This document shows positions 52,554 through 62,569 of a stretch of DNA of 64,000 bases, one piece after another; the first letter of the stretch is position 1; each line of letters begins with the position of its first letter. The stretch spans positions 992,001-1,056,000 of the forward strand of contig NC_018017.1 of the NCBI RefSeq assembly GCF_000243155.2. The letters run 5' to 3'. The position numbers were made by a program, and so were the translations under genes. Origin of the DNA: Desulfitobacterium dehalogenans ATCC 51507 (lineage in GTDB: Bacteria; Bacillota; Desulfitobacteriia; Desulfitobacteriales; Desulfitobacteriaceae). The notes under the pieces are model-generated. The model had not been told where the DNA came from. It saw nothing but the letters and a program-made list of their open reading frames with translations, and made no database searches.

Positions 52554-54905
52554 ATGCTACGTCTAATTGAAAATGGAATATACCTTATTCAAGGAAAAAG
52601 AGCCTTAGAGGTAAAAGATACAAATGTCCTGTGGGATCTCAATGGGGAGCCGGTTCAGCCGGAACAGCTTCCTGGCGAGACATTGCCGGATCGTGAGAGC
52701 GCCCGCAAAAATACCATGGCCTATCAAATTCTCTCCCGGCATAATACTTCCGAGACGATGGATAATTTGAAGATTCGCTTTGATGCCTTAACCTCCCATG
52801 ACATCACCTATGTGGGGATTGTGCAAACAGCACGGGCCAGCGGCTTAAAGGAGTTTCCGATTCCCTATGTGCTGACCAACTGCCATAACAGTTTGTCGGC
52901 AGTAGGGGGAACCATCAATGAAGATGATCATGTCTTCGGTTTGTCTGCGGCTCAAAAGTATGGCGGTATCTTTGTTCCAGCCCATCAAGCGGTTATCCAT
53001 CAATATATGAGGGAGATGATGACGGGCTGCGGCAGCATGATTCTGGGATCGGACAGTCATACCCGTTACGGCGCTTTTGGCACCATGGGAGTAGGTGAAG
53101 GTGGGCCGGAGCTGGTAAAGCAGCTTCTGAGCAAAACCTATGATGTGAAATATCCCGGAGTTGTGGCTATCTACCTGGAAGGCAAGCCTCACCCCGGCGT
53201 AGGCCCCCAAGACGTGGCCTTGGCGATTATTGGAGCAGTCTTTAAGAATGGCTTTGTTAAAAATAAGGTCATGGAATTTGTGGGACCCGGCATTGAGAAT
53301 CTATCCGTGGATTTCCGCAGCGGAATTGATGTGATGACCACAGAAACCACTTGCTTAAGCTCTATTTGGGTCACCGATGATAAAGTGAAGAAGTATTTTG
53401 ATATCCATGGCCGCAGTGAAGCTTATGCTAAGCTGGAGCCGGGAGAAGTGGCCTATTATGACGGCATGGTGGTGGTGGACTTAAGCAAAATTGTCCCCAT
53501 GATTGCAATGCCTTTCCATCCCAGCAATACCTTTACTATTGCAGAGCTCAATCAGAACCCTTACGATATCCTCAAACATGTGGAAGAAGAGGAAAGAAGG
53601 CAGCTGGATAATCCACAGATTAATTTCAATCTGACGGATCGGATCGTCAATGGCCGCCTCCATGTGGATCAAGCCATCGTGGCAGGCTGTGCCGGCGGAA
53701 GTTTTGAAAATATCATGGATGTAGCCGCTATTCTTGACAGCCAATCTGTAGGGAACGACTACCTATCCTTTAGTGTGTACCCTTCCAGCCAGCCCATTTA
53801 TTACGAACTCATTAAGCGCGGTGCTATCGGTAAGCTGATGCAGGCAGGAACACTGATTAAGACAGCCTTCTGCGGTCCCTGCTTTGGGGCCGGGGATGTA
53901 CCTGCCAATGGCCAATTCAGCATTCGTCATACCACAAGGAACTTCCCCAACCGGGAAGGCTCTAAGCCCGGTGAACTGCAAATATCTTCAGTGGCCCTGA
54001 TGGACGCTCGTTCTATTGCCGCCACAGTAATCCGTGGTGGACAACTGACTCCGGCTACTGAGATTGACTTTACACCAGCAGAAACTGATTATGAATTTAA
54101 TGCTGATATCTATGCCAAGAGAGTGTATCAAGGATTCGGCGACCCTAGACCTGAGTCCGAATTGAAGTTCGGTCCCAATATTGCCGACTGGCCGGAAATG
54201 ATTGCCTTGCCCGAGAATATTCTCTTAAAATTTGCGGCCGTTATTCACGATCCTGTCACCACCACAGATGAGTTGATTCCTTCGGGAGAAACCTCCTCTT
54301 ACCGGTCCAACCCTCTGAGACTTGCGGAATTTACCCTTTCCCGAAAAGAACCTCAGTATGTAGAACGTGCCAAAGGGGTTCAAGCCTTAGAGAAAGAACG
54401 CCAAAGCCTGGTAGCCGGTGAAAAGGACTTACCGAACCTGAGCGATGGCTTGCGTGGATTGGGAGAACAAATCCTCCAGGCAGCACCTTCTTATACCAAT
54501 CTGGAGGAGGCTCTGGCCAGCACCGGGATAGGGACTGTAATCTACGCCGTGAAACCTGGGGATGGCTCCGCGCGGGAGCAGGCTGCATCCTGTCAGAAGG
54601 TCCTGGGAGGATGGGCCAATATCGCCCAAGAGTACGCCACCAAGCGTTATCGGAGCAACCTGATCAACTGGGGAATGCTGCCCTTTACCTGGGATAATGA
54701 CCCTGAGATCACCTTCCACGTGGATGATGTTCTTTTTGTCCCGGGAATTCGGCAGAGCATTATCAATGAAGCAGGCACCGTTACGGGGCAATTGTATACT
54801 GCTCAGGGGGTTAAAGAGGTCAAGCTTCAGCTTAATCCTTTGACCCAGGACGAAAGAGAGATTATCCTGAAGGGAAGCTTGATTAACTACTACGCGACCA
54901 ACTAA
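52554..54905 (+). CDS. Aconitase-family hydratase (YbhJ-like)
   Basis: 783 residues from ATG 52554, six bases after GGAGG. The aconitase fold is evident: [43 protein letters not shown], and [32 protein letters not shown] with iron-sulfur cysteines, ending in a swivel domain. It is closer to the YbhJ subgroup of unassigned hydratases than to AcnA/AcnB or LeuC, so citrate may not be its substrate. A terminator follows. Confidence 0.85.
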   Translation: MLRLIENGIYLIQGKRALEVKDTNVLWDLNGEPVQPEQLPGETLPDRESARKNTMAYQILSRHNTSETMDNLKIRFDALTSHDITYVGIVQTARASGLKEFPIPYVLTNCHNSLSAVGGTINEDDHVFGLSAAQKYGGIFVPAHQAVIHQYMREMMTGCGSMILGSDSHTRYGAFGTMGVGEGGPELVKQLLSKTYDVKYPGVVAIYLEGKPHPGVGPQDVALAIIGAVFKNGFVKNKVMEFVGPGIENLSVDFRSGIDVMTTETTCLSSIWVTDDKVKKYFDIHGRSEAYAKLEPGEVAYYDGMVVVDLSKIVPMIAMPFHPSNTFTIAELNQNPYDILKHVEEEERRQLDNPQINFNLTDRIVNGRLHVDQAIVAGCAGGSFENIMDVAAILDSQSVGNDYLSFSVYPSSQPIYYELIKRGAIGKLMQAGTLIKTAFCGPCFGAGDVPANGQFSIRHTTRNFPNREGSKPGELQISSVALMDARSIAATVIRGGQLTPATEIDFTPAETDYEFNADIYAKRVYQGFGDPRPESELKFGPNIADWPEMIALPENILLKFAAVIHDPVTTTDELIPSGETSSYRSNPLRLAEFTLSRKEPQYVERAKGVQALEKERQSLVAGEKDLPNLSDGLRGLGEQILQAAPSYTNLEEALASTGIGTVIYAVKPGDGSAREQAASCQKVLGGWANIAQEYATKRYRSNLINWGMLPFTWDNDPEITFHVDDVLFVPGIRQSIINEAGTVTGQLYTAQGVKEVKLQLNPLTQDEREIILKGSLINYYATN

Positions 54906-54910
54906 AGAAT

Positions 54911-54950
54911 GAGCGAACGCCGGGCCATAGGTCTGGCGTTCGCTTATTTT
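54911..54950 (+). terminator. Terminator after aconitase-family gene
   Basis: Stem AGCGAACGCC / GGCGTTCGCT followed by TATTTTT. Confidence 0.9.
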
Positions 54951-55705
54951 TGCTGGTGCTGCCTTGCGGCATGGGTGGCTACCAGGAAAAAGTTCTGAAA
55001 GCTAAGTCTCCAGGATTTTGCTTTACACCGTTCGCTCAATAAGCTACGCGGACAAAACTAACGCTCAAGCCCTCCGCTCCGAAAGGTGCCCCGCCAAATC
55101 GCTCCTGCTCAGTGGCGGGTTGGAAACGTCCTGTTTCCAACCTTTCTCCGCTGCGTGCTTTTCGCGAAGTTTTGTTTCCGCTCGCTTAAATTCGCTCTCT
55201 TTTGTAAAGCAAAATCCTTGGGCTGCTTTTCGGGGCCTGTGCGAGCGGGGGCGTTGTGGAAAATGCGGGGTAAGTGCCCCTAACCCAAGCCGCTTTTTCC
55301 GTCTTTACCGACGCCGCTTGAGCGGCATGGTCGACTACTCCGGGAAGGGCTCCGAATGACCCTCAAAAATACGATAAGTACCCTAAAGCAATGCTGAAAG
55401 GAGACCCGCAAGCGTAGCTTTACGCACAAAAGCGAACGTATTTAGCGGAGGGGCGGTCAGGTCAACGAGGCGTTCTTAACGTAGCGCAGCCACGGTTTAC
55501 ATGCAGAAAGCAGCGGGGTTTGGCGGAGCTGTTAAGAAAGCGAGTTGACCAACCCTGGAGCTATGGAGTACGTGAGCTCCGATGAAGAAAGCCTCCGGTG
55601 GAGGGTTTCAGGAGCTCACGCCCGAAGGTTCGTTGTGCGTAAAGCTACACGACCAGAACAATACTTTTTATCTTTCGCTGGTTCCACTTGCGGCATGGGG
55701 GTCTA
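54951..55705. other. Structured non-coding island of unknown nature
   Basis: About 750 GC-richer bases with no credible gene. Module A (55013-55217) is closed by a perfect 15-bp inverted repeat GGATTTTGCTTTACA / TGTAAAGCAAAATCC and contains CCCGCC / GGCGGG plus a perfect hairpin GGTTGGAAAC / GTTTCCAACC. Module B (55414-55648) is closed by 16 bp GTAGCTTTACGCACAA / TTGTGCGTAAAGCTAC, extended by CGAAC / GTTCG, and holds GGTCAAC..TTCTTAAC / GTTAAGAA..GTTGACC and CGTGAGCTCC / GGAGCTCACG with CCTCC / GGAGG at its tip. Direct repeats TTGCGGCATGGG at 54964 and 55688, and a partial copy near 55322, frame the modules. It does not match group I/II intron, riboswitch or rRNA signatures that I know. Confidence 0.7.
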
Positions 55706-55854
55706 CACTGAAATAACAATAATAAGTCCTTTATCGTGGAAAAAATGAAAAAATGGGTGCCAAATCCAGCTCTCTACTGCTATAATGGTGAATGTGTGTT
55801 GTATGTCCAATGTATTTTGTATATTTTAATCACGGAAAAAGGAGTAGCGTTATC

Positions 55855-57396
55855 ATGGATCAAATTATTCATCATAACTTAGAGGTATCAGAATTAGTTG
55901 ATATGGCCCTTAAGCGTGGAGAAGGTACTCTTGCTTCCAGTGGAGCATTTCGTGTAAGTACGGGGAAATATACGGGACGTTCCCCTCTCGATAAATTTAT
56001 CGTCGACGAGCCCTCAGTTCATGATCGGATTGACTGGGGCTCTGTGAATCGCCCCATTTCCCAGGAATACTTTGAAAAGCTTTATGATGAGGTTAAAACC
56101 TATACAGAAACTAAAAAAGAATTGTTTGTTTTCGATGGATTTGCCGGAGCAGATGAAGAATACCGCCTTCCCATCCGGGTCATCAATGAGTTCGCCTGGC
56201 AAAATCTCTTTGTACATCAACTCTTTATTCGTCCCACTCAAGAGGAACTGGCAAACCATCAGGCCCAGTTTACCATTATCGCAGTCCCCAGCTTTAAAGC
56301 CAATCCGGAAATCCATGGAACTCATTCCGAGGCCTTTATCATGTGTTCCTTTGAAAAAAGAGTGGTATTGATTGGGGGAACTCATTACGCCGGTGAGATG
56401 AAGAAGTCCATCTTTAGTGTCATGAATTACTATTTGCCATTAAGAGAAGTCATGCCCATGCATTGCTCAGCCAATGTCGGTAAGGATGGGGATGTCGCCC
56501 TGTTCTTTGGTTTGTCCGGAACGGGAAAGACCACTCTTTCCGCTGATCCGGAGCGCTGCTTAATCGGCGATGATGAGCATGGTTGGTCGAAGAACGGTAT
56601 CTTTAATTTTGAAGGGGGCTGCTATGCAAAATGCATCAGCCTTTCCGAAGAAAAGGAGCCTCAGATTTGGAATGCTATTCGCTTCGGAACGGTCCTGGAG
56701 AATGTCGTTCTTAGTCCGGATACTCAGGTTGCCGATTATGATGATTCCACATTGACGGAAAATACACGGGCTGCCTATCCCATTGATTATATCGAAGGAG
56801 CGGTAATCCCAGGTGTAGGGGGACAGCCTAAGGTTATTGTTTTCCTCACAGCGGATGCCTTTGGGGTACTCCCTCCCATCTCCAAACTCACAAAGGAACA
56901 AGCCATGTATCATTTTTTGTCGGGATATACCTCCAAGCTGGCTGGAACTGAGCGGGGGATTACAGAGCCTCAGGTAACGTTTTCCACTTGCTTTGGTGCG
57001 CCCTTCCTGCCTTTGGCCCCTCAAGTGTATGCGGAAATGCTGGGAGAGAGAATTGATACCTATGGTACCCGGGTCTATCTGGTCAATACCGGTTGGTCCG
57101 GCGGTACTTACGGGGTGGGTAAACGTATCAATTTACGCTACACCCGGGCGATGATTACAGCCGCCCTCAACGGTACCTTAGAACAGGCTGAATTCACCGC
57201 CGATCCGAATTTTGGAATATTGGTTCCTGATCAGGTGGAAGGAGTACCCCGTGAAGTCTTAAATCCAAGAATGACTTGGCAGAATAAAGAAGCTTATGAC
57301 GTTAATGCTAAGGAGCTGGCTCAGCGCTTTAGAAAAAACTTCGAGCAATTTGCTCAGGCTGCTGCAGAAATTCGCCAAGCAGGACCAAAAGTCTAA
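55855..57396 (+). CDS. pckA: Phosphoenolpyruvate carboxykinase (ATP)
   Basis: 513 residues from ATG 55855, AAGGAG upstream. Catalyses oxaloacetate plus ATP to phosphoenolpyruvate, CO2 and ADP. Motifs: [33 protein letters not shown], the kinase P-loop [44 protein letters not shown] and FGAPFLPL. Full length and intact. It is separated from the previous gene by the structured island and has its own terminator. Confidence 0.97.
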   Translation: MDQIIHHNLEVSELVDMALKRGEGTLASSGAFRVSTGKYTGRSPLDKFIVDEPSVHDRIDWGSVNRPISQEYFEKLYDEVKTYTETKKELFVFDGFAGADEEYRLPIRVINEFAWQNLFVHQLFIRPTQEELANHQAQFTIIAVPSFKANPEIHGTHSEAFIMCSFEKRVVLIGGTHYAGEMKKSIFSVMNYYLPLREVMPMHCSANVGKDGDVALFFGLSGTGKTTLSADPERCLIGDDEHGWSKNGIFNFEGGCYAKCISLSEEKEPQIWNAIRFGTVLENVVLSPDTQVADYDDSTLTENTRAAYPIDYIEGAVIPGVGGQPKVIVFLTADAFGVLPPISKLTKEQAMYHFLSGYTSKLAGTERGITEPQVTFSTCFGAPFLPLAPQVYAEMLGERIDTYGTRVYLVNTGWSGGTYGVGKRINLRYTRAMITAALNGTLEQAEFTADPNFGILVPDQVEGVPREVLNPRMTWQNKEAYDVNAKELAQRFRKNFEQFAQAAAEIRQAGPKV

Positions 57397-57400
57397 TAAG

Positions 57401-57437
57401 AGATCCTGGATGCTGTAGAGCATTCAGGATCTTCCTT
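57401..57437 (+). terminator. Terminator after pckA
   Basis: Stem AGATCCTG-G-ATGCT / AGCAT-T-CAGGATCT followed by TCCTTT. Confidence 0.75.
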
Positions 57438-57456
57438 TGGGAAGGAGAGAGATGCC

Positions 57457-58380
57457 GTGAAAGGCTATAAAATAGGGAGCTTTCTTTTGGTTATTCTGCT
57501 GGCGATAGCGCTGGTAGGCTGCGCAGGCCTCACGAATCCCAACCCTCAGGATTCCCAGGATAAAAAAAATAACCTTAAAGAAGAGCAGAATATAGGAAGT
57601 CCTTTGAAGGTAAGTTTTATTGATGTCGGTCAGGCTGATGCGGCCCTGATTCAGATTCCTAACGGCAAAAACATAGTGATCGATGCCGGAAAAAATAACG
57701 ATGGGGAGTTCTTAATCAAGTATCTTGAGGATCAGGGCATCAAGGAAATCCATATACTTATTGGAACCCATCCTCATGAAGATCACATTGGCGGTATGGA
57801 CAAGGTTATCGAGAATTTTAAGATCGGGCAGGTGATTATGCCCAAGGTGACCCATAATACCAGGACCTTTGAGGACGTTCTGTTGGCTGTCCAAGAGAAA
57901 GGCTTGAAGATCAAGGAAGGGAAGGCCGGAGTCCAGTTGGATTTAGGGCTGCCTGCGGAAGGCCTGCCTCCCGTATCAGCTGAAATCCTGGCCCCCATGT
58001 CCGGTAAATATGAGGATCTGAATAACTACAGTATCGTCCTGCGCTTAGTCTATGGAGCCAATGCCTTTCTTTTTACAGGAGATGCGGAAGATGTCTCGGA
58101 AAAAGAAATGCTGGCCTCGGGTGTAAACCTTAAGGCTGATGTCTTAAAAGTTGGCCATCACGGAAGTAACTCATCGACTACGAAAGATTTTCTCACTGCT
58201 GTAGATCCCAAGCATGCTATTATCTCTGTGGGGAAGGATAATAGCTACGGCCACCCGACAGAAAAGGTTCTTAAGCGGTTAAGGGAGAAGGGAGCTGTGA
58301 TTTACAGAACGGACCAAGCGGGGACCATAACGGTAACATCCGATGGCTCGACACTTACATTTGCCTTAACAAGTCCATGA
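57457..58380 (+). CDS. MBL-fold lipoprotein, ComEC C-terminal-like
   Basis: 307 residues. Lipoprotein signal ends in LVGC (Cys22). The metallo-beta-lactamase domain resembles the ComEC/Rec2 C-terminal nuclease-like domain: VSFIDVGQADAALIQIPNGKNIVIDAG, GTHPHEDHIGGM (HxHxDH), FLFTGDAEDVSEKEML and LKVGHHGSNSSTTKDFL. Secreted or surface-held hydrolase; nuclease activity is possible but not shown. It is followed by DUF3006, a common pairing. Confidence 0.9.
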   Translation: MKGYKIGSFLLVILLAIALVGCAGLTNPNPQDSQDKKNNLKEEQNIGSPLKVSFIDVGQADAALIQIPNGKNIVIDAGKNNDGEFLIKYLEDQGIKEIHILIGTHPHEDHIGGMDKVIENFKIGQVIMPKVTHNTRTFEDVLLAVQEKGLKIKEGKAGVQLDLGLPAEGLPPVSAEILAPMSGKYEDLNNYSIVLRLVYGANAFLFTGDAEDVSEKEMLASGVNLKADVLKVGHHGSNSSTTKDFLTAVDPKHAIISVGKDNSYGHPTEKVLKRLREKGAVIYRTDQAGTITVTSDGSTLTFALTSP

Positions 58381-58447
58381 GGTCGATTAAGCTAAGAGAA
58401 GATTAACTGAAGAATCCTCTTAAATCTAAGAAAGGAGCTGCTTGAAA

Positions 58448-58660
58448 ATGAAAGGAATTATTGATCGTTTTGAAGGTGAGTTTGCAGTGATTGAACAAGA
58501 AGATCGGGTGACAATCACTATTCCGCGTCATGCTCTCCCTAGAGAAGCGAAAGAAGGAGACGCTCTTGTTCTGGTCAATGGGGAGTATCAGATTGACCGT
58601 TCTGAAACGGTGAAGCGGAGAAAAAGAATTGAAGAATTAAGTCGAGAATTGTGGGAATAG
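58448..58660 (+). CDS. DUF3006 protein
   Basis: 70 residues; ATG 58448 is ten bases after AAAGGAG, TTG 58442 is an alternative. MKGIIDRFEGEFAVIEQEDRVTITIPRHALPREAKEGDALVLVNG is the DUF3006 signature, a small beta domain usually encoded next to MBL-fold proteins such as the gene upstream. Confidence 0.9.
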   Translation: MKGIIDRFEGEFAVIEQEDRVTITIPRHALPREAKEGDALVLVNGEYQIDRSETVKRRKRIEELSRELWE

Positions 58661-58699
58661 AACGGTTTTGAAAGTTAAATAGAAAAAAATTTAAAGATT

Positions 58700-58739
58700 T
58701 TCACAAAATCTTCACAACCATCCTGTATAATGGTTGTGA
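58700..58739 (+). promoter_or_regulatory. Promoter with PhoP/WalR-like direct repeat and dyad
   Basis: TTCACA-N5-TTCACA (58700-58716) resembles Pho-box repeats (TTnACA, five-base spacing). TATAAT lies at 58726-58731, and TCACAACCA / TGGTTGTGA flanks it symmetrically. No good -35 is present, as expected for an activator-dependent promoter. Confidence 0.5.
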
Positions 58740-58763
58740 GTTGTTAGTGGTGGGGGGTAAATA

Positions 58764-60170
58764 ATGCAGCCTGTGAAAATCAACGTAGATCCAAAATCTT
58801 GGGTTAAAACCTTAAATAAATTACCATGGAAGTCTCCCAAAATGATTGGGGGAGCCTTAGCGGCACTGCTGGTGCTGGGAGGCGGTGGGTATTATCTTAA
58901 TACCACAGCTCCTGCGGCCTATGTGGTCGTAAATGGTGAAACGGTAGGTATTGTGGAAAGCGTCGGCAGCGGGGAAGAGCTGCTGGAACAGATCCTTGAA
59001 GAAGAAGGAGAGGCTTTCGGAGAAGCCGCCCAGATTCATGATCACATCGAATTTAACACGGCACGAATTGATAATGGGTACACTCCTTTAACCAAAGAAG
59101 AGCTTAAAGGTAAGCTGTCCTTCTTTATTGAAGCGGTGGAATTGCAAATCGCAGGCCATTCCATGTTTACCTTAGCAAACCAAAAGGAAGCAGATGAGCT
59201 TTTAAAAGCCTACCAGGAAATGTACGTCAAAGAAGATGAGAACAATAAACTGAGTTCGGTGGCTTTTGAGGAAGAGATCAAAACTCAAGATGTGGAAGCC
59301 TTGCCCGAGGAGATCACCACTGTGGAAAAGGCCTTGGAAGTGCTGAAACAGGGTAATGTGCAAAAAGAAGAATATGTGGTGGAAGAGAACGATTCCTGGT
59401 GGCTGATTGCCCGTAAGAATGACCTGAAAACAGTGGAGGTTCTTGCTGCTAACCCGGGAGCGACCCTCGATACCATTATTAAACCCGGAGAAAAGATCAA
59501 TATTGAGAAGGTTAGCCCTTATCTTACTGTTGTTTTTGAGGGAACCAGTATTGTCACAGAAACCATACCTTTCGATGTAGAGACTAAGATTGACAGTAAA
59601 TTAGCCAGTGGTACATCAAAAGTTACGAAAGCCGGCTCCGACGGGGAAAAGGTTGTTACATATTCGTATGTGCAGAAAAACGATAAAGTGGTCACCAAGG
59701 CCGTTGTGGACGAGAAGGTGACTAAAGAAGCGGTGAATCAAGTGGTGACTAAGGGACCCCAGCGAGTGCAGGTGGCCAGCGCTTCCCGGGGTAGCGGTTT
59801 AGTGCCGGGCTTAGTAAGACCCTACGGAGGATATGTCAGTTCCTATTATGGATATCGTGGCAGCGAATTTCATACAGGAATAGATTATGCGGGATCCACC
59901 GGTGACCCCTTTGTGGCGGCAGCTGCCGGGACGGTCATTTTCGCAGGAAGGCAAGGGAACTATGGAAACAGCATTTTGGTTGACCATGGCAATGGGATTC
60001 AAACCCGTTATGCTCATGCTTCCAAATTACTGGTTAATGTCGGACAATCTGTTTCTCAAGGTGAAACCATTGGCTTGGTCGGTTCCACAGGTCGTTCCAC
60101 AGGATCTCACCTTCATTTTGAAATCATCGTCAATGGAGATACCGTAAATCCCGCAAATTACGTAAGATAA
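58764..60170 (+). CDS. M23 peptidase with LysM and G5 domains
   Basis: 468-residue wall-associated protein. Membrane anchor at about 30-50, a helical region, LysM at about 210-255 (YVVEENDSWWLIARKNDLKTVEVLAANPGATLDTIIKPGEKINI), G5 domain at about 260-335, then an M23 endopeptidase at 350-467 with zinc ligands in SEFHTGIDYAG and GSHLHFEI. Such proteins cleave peptidoglycan crosslinks at the cell surface. The promoter carries a PhoP/WalR-like box. Confidence 0.92.
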   Translation: MQPVKINVDPKSWVKTLNKLPWKSPKMIGGALAALLVLGGGGYYLNTTAPAAYVVVNGETVGIVESVGSGEELLEQILEEEGEAFGEAAQIHDHIEFNTARIDNGYTPLTKEELKGKLSFFIEAVELQIAGHSMFTLANQKEADELLKAYQEMYVKEDENNKLSSVAFEEEIKTQDVEALPEEITTVEKALEVLKQGNVQKEEYVVEENDSWWLIARKNDLKTVEVLAANPGATLDTIIKPGEKINIEKVSPYLTVVFEGTSIVTETIPFDVETKIDSKLASGTSKVTKAGSDGEKVVTYSYVQKNDKVVTKAVVDEKVTKEAVNQVVTKGPQRVQVASASRGSGLVPGLVRPYGGYVSSYYGYRGSEFHTGIDYAGSTGDPFVAAAAGTVIFAGRQGNYGNSILVDHGNGIQTRYAHASKLLVNVGQSVSQGETIGLVGSTGRSTGSHLHFEIIVNGDTVNPANYVR

Positions 60171-60198
60171 TACGGATTGTTAGTTGTTCGGAGGGAAT

Positions 60199-61116
60199 AT
60201 GACGAAGATTGAAAGGGTCTTAGCAATGATAAGTGGGGAGGCGGTGGATAAGCTTCCCAAAGGGGAGTTTTTTATTGAGGATGCCCTGGTCTCCAGGCTT
60301 CTTCAGTTGTCTCCATCCCCAAGCCCACAATCGGTTGACCTTGAGGCCAGGATGAAGGCCTGTGAATTATTAGGTCTTGATGCCCTTGTTTTTATGGCCG
60401 ATCAAAAAAAGCCGGGTAGACCATGGGCAGAACTGCAGCAATGGCAAGAGGAAAGTGACTTTTTCCTCTTTTCTTTGCTTGACGGTCCCTTTCAGGGAGT
60501 GGGATATACTTATCCTGACTTTACAGATTTCTTAATGGATACCATGAGGGATAAAGAAAAAATCGAGGAGCTTGTCAAGGAATCGATCCAAAGGAGCCTG
60601 AACCTGGGGAGAGCTGCGATCACTTCCGGTGCCCATGGCCTTTTCATAGCCGACGATATCGCCTATAACCATGGACTGTATATTTCTCCCCGGATTATGA
60701 GGGAGATGTTTTTTCCGTATCTTAAGGAACTCCTTCAGGGCTTAAGTCGTACAGCCCGGGAAGTCACAGGGAGAGAGATACCGATATTCTTTCATTCGGA
60801 TGGGGATATCTGGCTCATTCTCCAGGATTTAAAGGAAATAGGCTTTAACGGAATTCACTCCTTGGAGTCTGTCATGGATCTTGCTCAGGTAAGAGAAGCT
60901 GTAGGCGGAGATATGTGCCTTATGGGCGGGTATGAGCTGGGCTGGTTTGAGACCGGAGGAACTTCTAAGGTGGATGAATTATTCAAGGCGGCTATGCCTG
61001 GACGCTATATTTTTGGCAGCAGTGCCGGAATCCTTGATGCGGGCCTTTCTCCCCAGGCCGTCTTAGAGGTCTATCGTTATATTGATAAGATAAAGTGCTG
61101 TGAAGGGATGTCTTGA
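60199..61116 (+). CDS. Uroporphyrinogen decarboxylase-family protein
   Basis: 305 residues from ATG 60199, GGAGGG upstream. URO-D fold (TKIERVLAMISGEAVDKLPKGEFFIEDAL, LFIADDIAYNHGLYISPRIMREMFFPYLKELL, FHSDGDIWLILQDLKEIGFNGIHSLE). Length and the HSDGD motif fit corrinoid/coenzyme methyltransferases (MtaA/CmuA-like) rather than heme-biosynthetic HemE. No corrinoid protein gene is adjacent. Substrate unknown. Confidence 0.82.
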   Translation: MTKIERVLAMISGEAVDKLPKGEFFIEDALVSRLLQLSPSPSPQSVDLEARMKACELLGLDALVFMADQKKPGRPWAELQQWQEESDFFLFSLLDGPFQGVGYTYPDFTDFLMDTMRDKEKIEELVKESIQRSLNLGRAAITSGAHGLFIADDIAYNHGLYISPRIMREMFFPYLKELLQGLSRTAREVTGREIPIFFHSDGDIWLILQDLKEIGFNGIHSLESVMDLAQVREAVGGDMCLMGGYELGWFETGGTSKVDELFKAAMPGRYIFGSSAGILDAGLSPQAVLEVYRYIDKIKCCEGMS

Positions 61117-61138
61117 ACATTAGAGACACAAAAAAAGA

Positions 61139-61178
61139 GGGTTGACAAAAGGATTGACAATCTTTTCGTCAACCCTTT
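61139..61178. terminator. Terminator between convergent UroD-like and marR genes
   Basis: Stem GGGTTGAC / GTCAACCC with inner GATT / AATC pairing, preceded by an A run and followed by TTTCG. Confidence 0.75.
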
Positions 61179-61213
61179 CGTTAACCTTCTTTTGGAAAAA
61201 TGATTAATTTCAC

Positions 61214-61663
61214 TTAATTGGGAGCAGAAAGATTATCGATGACCTTCTGTAAGACCTTAATACAAATGACCAAATCCTCGGGATCAACCCCTTGGGTAGT
61301 TTCTTTGTTTGTTTTGTCGCCCATAGCCATGAGACCATCTTTAAGGTTTCTTCCGGTTTCAGTAAGATAGATGAGATTTGTTCGACGATCATGAGGGTGT
61401 CGTGTTCTGACCACAAGATTATGCTTTTCCATGGTGTTGATGATTCTGGAAACGCTGGGTTCATCTTTATTGCTACTCAGAGCCAAACTGTTTTGGGTCT
61501 GACCGTCTTCGCGCCATAAATAGAGGAGTAATCTCCATTGTTCTATTGTTACGTCGAAATTATTTGACTTGAAGTTATGACTCAGTCGACCTGAAATAAG
61601 ACGTGCCGCCTTATTCAGATGAAATCCGAACGATTTTGCGGTATATTCTTGAAATGTTGGCAT
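61214..61663 (-). CDS. MarR-family transcriptional regulator
   Basis: 149 residues. Winged helix at about 30-110: SNNFDVTIEQWRLLLYLWREDGQTQNSLALSSNKDEPSVSRIINTMEKHNLVVRTRHPHDRRTNLIYLTETGR. The target is not identified; the divergent side carries only tiny frames and no obvious efflux gene. Promoter seen upstream. Confidence 0.9.
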   Translation of the reverse strand: MPTFQEYTAKSFGFHLNKAARLISGRLSHNFKSNNFDVTIEQWRLLLYLWREDGQTQNSLALSSNKDEPSVSRIINTMEKHNLVVRTRHPHDRRTNLIYLTETGRNLKDGLMAMGDKTNKETTQGVDPEDLVICIKVLQKVIDNLSAPN

Positions 61664-61697
61664 AATAAGACCTCACAATATTGTTCCTTTTGGCTCT

Positions 61698-61726
61698 ATC
61701 ATACCTATTTTTTGTTGCATAAGCAA
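61698..61726 (-). promoter_or_regulatory. marR promoter
   Basis: On the minus strand TTGCTT, 17-base spacer, TATGAT, about 35 bases before the ATG. Confidence 0.6.
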
Positions 61727-61904
61727 GTAATTAGTGAATAAATTCATAGAAAGTTAACATTTATTTTTTAAATATAGTAAATAATAATATTTAATATACC
61801 TAAAAATAATATATTAATTATTATAATTAGAATAAATATCCTTTGCGAATTAAAGAACAAGATAGGATAAAAAATGACTACTGAAGGAGAGGTAAAGAGA
61901 TGAC

Positions 61905-61941
61905 ATATAAAAAGAACTCTGAGTCATGACTCAAAGTTCTT
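61905..61941 (-). terminator. Terminator of zinc-ribbon gene
   Basis: Stem AAGAACT..GAGTC / GACTC..AGTTCTT; on the minus strand a T run follows. Confidence 0.8.
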
Positions 61942-61964
61942 CACTGGCGATAGAGCGCTATAGA

Positions 61965-62264
61965 TTACCAGTTGCTTTTACGAGGGGTGTAGCAATCACG
62001 GCAATATACAGGTTTGTCACCTGTGGGTTGGAAAGGAACTGTAGTTTCTTTTCCGCAGGATGAACAAACAGCGGGGAACATTTCCCGCTGTGGGCGGGAA
62101 GAGTATCCGCCGTTGCGGTTTTGAGCTTTTCTGGCAGCGCGACAGGAAGGGCAACGACCAGGCTCGTTTGTAAAACCTTTTTCTGCGTAGAATTCTTGCT
62201 CTGAAGCAGAGAATACAAATTCTGCACCACAGTCTTTACAGGATAAAACTTTGTCTGCAAACAT
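61965..62264 (-). CDS. Small zinc-ribbon protein (CxxC-x-CxxC type)
   Basis: 99 residues with two zinc-ribbon halves: CKDCGAEFVFSASEQEFYAEKGFTNEPGRCPSC and a second half VCSSCGKETTVPFQPTGDKPVYCRDC. This is the architecture of short zinc-ribbon proteins annotated in many Clostridia and Chloroflexi, with no known activity. Own terminator. Divergent from the XRE regulator gene. Confidence 0.88.
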   Translation of the reverse strand: MFADKVLSCKDCGAEFVFSASEQEFYAEKGFTNEPGRCPSCRAARKAQNRNGGYSSRPQREMFPAVCSSCGKETTVPFQPTGDKPVYCRDCYTPRKSNW

Positions 62265-62448
62265 CTAAAAAAAACCTCCAGATTTAAATTCCACCCGTTG
62301 TATGGGAAGAGTCCTGCTCCCCAAAGCCACAGGCAATCGAGAAGGTTTTCATCCACAAGAACTAACGAGTTTTCTCCATTATACCTAATCTTTGCCAGGT
62401 AGTCAACAATTGTATGGAATAGTTTCAATATATGAACAATGAGATTTG

Positions 62449-62513
62449 TTTAGTATCCTATTGTCACCATTTTTGTGTGTTTTGGTGACAATAGGATACT
62501 AAAGTGATATAAT
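62449..62513 (+). promoter_or_regulatory. XRE gene promoter with 20-bp inverted repeat
   Basis: Perfect arms TTTAGTATCCTATTGTCACC (62449-62468) and the exact complement at 62484-62503, 15-base spacer. GTGACA inside the right arm (62485-62490) and TATAAT (62508-62513), spacer 17, form the promoter, so a bound repressor would cover the -35. Probably autoregulatory. The rest of the 305-base gap (62265-62448) shows no gene. Confidence 0.8.
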
Positions 62514-62569
62514 TGTTTAGTTATTATAAAAAAATATTTACCTTATTTACCCAAAAGAAGGTGCTTGAA

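Larger units (their letters stand above)
61664..61964. other. AT-rich intergenic region with two mini frames
   Basis: 301 bases. The minus-strand marR promoter is at 61698-61726. Two overlapping plus-strand mini frames, at 61874 (9 codons) and 61900 (9 codons, after a strong AAGGAGAGG), end at the hairpin near 61930. They look like the debris of a lost gene; no longer gene fits. Confidence 0.4.

Noticed and set aside
55018..55359. 113-codon frame in the structured island
   Set aside because: No family similarity, odd composition, no ribosome binding site, and it runs through the paired arms.
55409..55650. Group II intron domain V in the structured island
   Set aside because: The hairpin at 55571-55620 lacks the domain V catalytic triad and size, and no reverse transcriptase is near.
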